Source of the DNA: a virus
DNA length: 23,030 bases
Direction: 5' to 3' (one strand)
Virus record (IMG/VR): IMGVR_UViG_3300009128_000652
Span: 1 to 23,030 of that record
Part shown: in pieces, positions 21,477 through 23,030 of the stretch
How positions within the stretch are numbered: the first letter of the stretch is position 1
How the letters are laid out: every line of letters begins with the position of its first letter
Position numbers and translations under genes: made by a program
Notes under the pieces: model-generated
The model's input: only the letters and a program-made list of their open reading frames with translations
What the model was told of the DNA's origin: nothing
The model's database searches: none

Positions 21477-21490
21477 AAACTAAAAGATGA
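21224..21490 (+). CDS. -1 frame extension of the frameshift gene (fusion product 266 residues)
   Basis: After a -1 slip the fusion reads ...GCFFFEQTARIEREHAEN and ends at a TGA at 21488-21490, giving 266 residues in total (20691-21224 joined to 21224-21490). The extension looks like a genuine soluble domain: PDDAYYQARFDLLGSKWGNF, IYSLSEGNIKDSLKVMEF and FVYAWEEYSSERNRCEEIYRD. The SEGNIKD...FVYAWEEY pattern resembles the T part of phage tail chaperones. Its stop forms an ATGA overlap with the next gene, which supports real translation of this frame. It overlaps the frame-0 reading for about 250 bases. It has no own ATG until residue M45 of the frame, so frameshifting is the likely route to expression. 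Confidence 0.6.
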   Translation, partial: FEQTARIEREHAENMVNKKPDDAYYQARFDLLGSKWGNFSNIYSLSEGNIKDSLKVMEFSIGFVYAWEEYSSERNRCEEIYRDLKTKR

Positions 21491-21960
21491 CATCATTAGA
21501 GTATATTTTAAAATTGTTTGAGGTTTCAGCTAAACAGCTTCACATTGATTATGTAAAAGAAACGCCTACAAGGCTTCAAAAGTGGGCTTCAAAGAATAAA
21601 CCGCCATTTATAGCCTTGTTAGATTTAAACACAACAGGAGCTTTAAATGATGCTCAAAACAACTTAATAACTTATGATGTTTCTTTTGTTGTGGTATCAG
21701 ATAATAAACGCGACCCTTCAACAGAAGAAAAGGAAGAGATAGAAAAAGAAGCTAACAGGATAGCTTTACAATTCTTGTATTTAGTTAAACAAAACCAAGA
21801 TACCAACCTTAACGGTTGGACTATGTCGGAGTTTTTTAGAGACGGTTCTTATCTTGGAATAGGAAAAGGATTAACTATTAATATAACTATTGGAGATCAA
21901 CAAGATTACTGCGACTTATTTTGTAACGAATCAACTAAAATTATAGATTGCAACAGTTAG
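21487..21960 (+). CDS. Probable virion neck/tail protein (157 residues)
   Basis: The start is the ATG at 21487 inside an ATGA overlap. The sequence has an N-terminal helix, a beta section (PPFIALLDLNTTGALND, NLITYDVSFVVVSDN), a charged helix (STEEKEEIEKEANRIALQFLYLVKQ) and a Cys-containing end (DYCDLFCNES). The alternating helix/strand layout and its place next to an HK97 gp10-like protein suggest a tail-terminator or head-tail joining role, but I recognise no signature. It overlaps the next gene by 13 bases. Confidence 0.5.
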   Translation: MTSLEYILKLFEVSAKQLHIDYVKETPTRLQKWASKNKPPFIALLDLNTTGALNDAQNNLITYDVSFVVVSDNKRDPSTEEKEEIEKEANRIALQFLYLVKQNQDTNLNGWTMSEFFRDGSYLGIGKGLTINITIGDQQDYCDLFCNESTKIIDCNS

Positions 21961-22379
21961 ACCAAATATTAAAAATAGAAGGAGAGAAGGGAGTTCAATT
22001 ATACCGAAAATCATTAACAGATAACAATAGGGTAGTAAGCGGACAAACTTCTCAATCTATTAAATATACTGTTAAAGGTGATACTTTAGTATTTACTGGT
22101 GACGATCATATAACAGCATTAGAAGACGGAAGAAAACCAAGTGAGTCAAGCGGTGGTAGAGGATTTTTTGAACAGATAGAACAATGGGTATTAGATAAGG
22201 GTTTACCTATAAAAGCTGCTTATCCAATATACAGAAAGATAAATAGAGAAGGTTATAAGGGTACAGAAGGACTTTTAAGCGTACCTAGCGATGAGATTGT
22301 AGAAAACACAAAAGAAGCAATAGGAGAAAGTATATTAAACAATATACGGGTTAGCTTCAAAACATTCAAAAATAAATAA
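21948..22379 (+). CDS. HK97 gp10-like neck/tail completion protein (143 residues)
   Basis: The product shows the layout of HK97 gp10-type proteins: an N-terminal helix, SGQTSQSIKYTV (about residues 32-43), DDHITALEDGRKPSESSGG (52-70) in which the glycine and proline cluster is typical, and a helix-rich C-terminus (GFFEQIEQWVLDKGL, YPIYRKINREGYKGTEG). These proteins cap or join head and tail. The only plausible start is a TTG at 21948, since no early in-frame ATG exists, and it lies inside the upstream gene. Assignment rests on pattern recognition only. Confidence 0.6.
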   Translation: MQQLDQILKIEGEKGVQLYRKSLTDNNRVVSGQTSQSIKYTVKGDTLVFTGDDHITALEDGRKPSESSGGRGFFEQIEQWVLDKGLPIKAAYPIYRKINREGYKGTEGLLSVPSDEIVENTKEAIGESILNNIRVSFKTFKNK

Positions 22380-22395
22380 TAACTATATTTGTGTT

Positions 22396-23030
22396 ATGGC
22401 TATAACAGTTGTAACACGACCAGAAAAAACATTATCAAACGGGTTTTTATCTACTTGGAACAGTTCAGAGTTACCTTTAAGGTTTAAGTTTGAAAATGAT
22501 CTGTATCCAATTAACAAAGTAGATACAATAGAAGATATTCAAGGAGTTGCTTATGCACCTGACAAACAAGGTACAGTTATTACTTTTAGTTTTAGTCCTA
22601 GTATATTTTGGACTGTAAACGATTTTGTTCAAATCACAAACACAGGAACAGATTTAGACGGTGGGTTTTATAAAGTCAAAGAGTTAGACGGGGCGTTTGA
22701 CATGATATTGGATGTTTCAACAGAAGACACTTCAAGTACTGGCAACTGTCAAAAGTTTTATAGAAACTATACAGGATTAGTTAAAGTTTTTGCGGGTGCT
22801 AGAGATGGACACCCTTATAATTTAGACGGGTCTAAACCTTTACAGGAAATAGGAACTATTGAGGTAGATTTTAAAGAAGATAACGGGGATAATATAGGTT
22901 ATGCTAATGTTAAATCATTTGTAAAACCAGATATAACAGCAGATTTTGATTACGATTATGAAAACAGTCATTTTGGTTGGTCTTCTTTTCATATTCAAAC
23001 GGCTGAAAGTTATGATGATGTAGTAAATGG
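22396..23030 (+). CDS. Start of a structural protein gene (partial, runs off the window)
   Basis: ATG at 22396 opens 211 codons that reach the window end without a stop. The product begins MAITVVTRPEKTLSNGFLSTWNSSELPLRFK and is rich in beta strands and aromatic residues (FSFSPSIFWTVNDFVQITNTG, GLVKVFAGARDGHP). Low charge and soluble beta character fit a virion protein, for example a tail or baseplate component, consistent with its position behind the neck genes. No family was recognised. TATATTTG at 22384-22391 matches a -7 element but lies only 4 bases before the ATG with no -33, so it is probably fortuitous. Confidence 0.65.
   Translation, partial: MAITVVTRPEKTLSNGFLSTWNSSELPLRFKFENDLYPINKVDTIEDIQGVAYAPDKQGTVITFSFSPSIFWTVNDFVQITNTGTDLDGGFYKVKELDGAFDMILDVSTEDTSSTGNCQKFYRNYTGLVKVFAGARDGHPYNLDGSKPLQEIGTIEVDFKEDNGDNIGYANVKSFVKPDITADFDYDYENSHFGWSSFHIQTAESYDDVVN

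Noticed and set aside
22384-22391. TATATTTG as promoter of the last gene
   Set aside because: It lies 4 bases before the ATG and has no -33 TTG at 17-23 bases, so a transcript would be essentially leaderless; treated as coincidence.
1-23030. tRNA genes, insertion sequences or an integrase/attachment site
   Set aside because: No tRNA cloverleaf with a GGTTC-type T arm, no transposase or recombinase motifs and no matching long direct repeats were seen in either strand.

Overview
The window is a contiguous stretch of a tailed bacteriophage (or prophage) genome whose host is almost certainly a member of the Bacteroidetes, most likely a flavobacterium. Reasons: the DNA is strongly AT-rich; essentially no gene has a Shine-Dalgarno sequence; the best promoters match the Bacteroidetes -33/-7 pattern (TTG or TTTG, about 19-20 bases, TAnnTTTG or a one-base variant); and the phage-encoded secreted proteins carry short signal peptides ending in ...SQ. 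All convincing genes lie on the + strand and are tightly packed, often with ATGA stop/start overlaps. No integrase, repressor, lysis gene or tRNA is visible, so lifestyle cannot be decided here.

Left part (1-7941), replication, recombination and nucleotide metabolism: a Sak/DUF1071 single-strand annealing protein and an OB-fold SSB-like DUF3127 protein, a run of small accessory genes (zinc ribbon, DUF3310, a MazG-like pyrophosphohydrolase), then after a terminator a SNF2-type helicase paired with an orphan beta-class DNA methyltransferase. After another terminator comes a DnaQ-like exonuclease with a zinc ribbon, then a small operon including a probable lipoprotein.

Middle part (8133-12932), packaging and head: small and large terminase, HK97-type portal, prohead protease and major capsid protein, closed by two successive terminators. 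Two large fibre-type proteins follow (13035-18710). The first has a C1q/TNF-like domain, Gly-rich linkers and a ten-base T run near its N-terminal domain; the second is rich in trimeric coiled-coil-like sequence.

Right part (18711-23030): a terminator, two tiny genes, and an unusual 0.4 kb noncoding zone. The zone holds a predicted RNA of about 88 nt with its own near-perfect promoter and terminator. Its 5' end is complementary to the terminator loop over 8 nt. Behind it is a 328-base structured, GC-richer stretch flanked by two inverted repeats of the same geometry (ACAAT-N16-ATTGT). After this come an acidic small protein, two secreted proteins, a basic-tailed small protein, a gene with a U UUU UUU slippery site and a 250-base dual-coding overlap (tail-chaperone-like -1 frameshift), two neck/tail-type proteins and the start of another structural gene.

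The most unusual items are the 19130-19217 RNA, the adjoining repeat-flanked region, the frameshift/dual-coding gene, a second candidate small RNA just upstream of the terminase genes, and secreted or lipid-anchored proteins embedded among virion genes.
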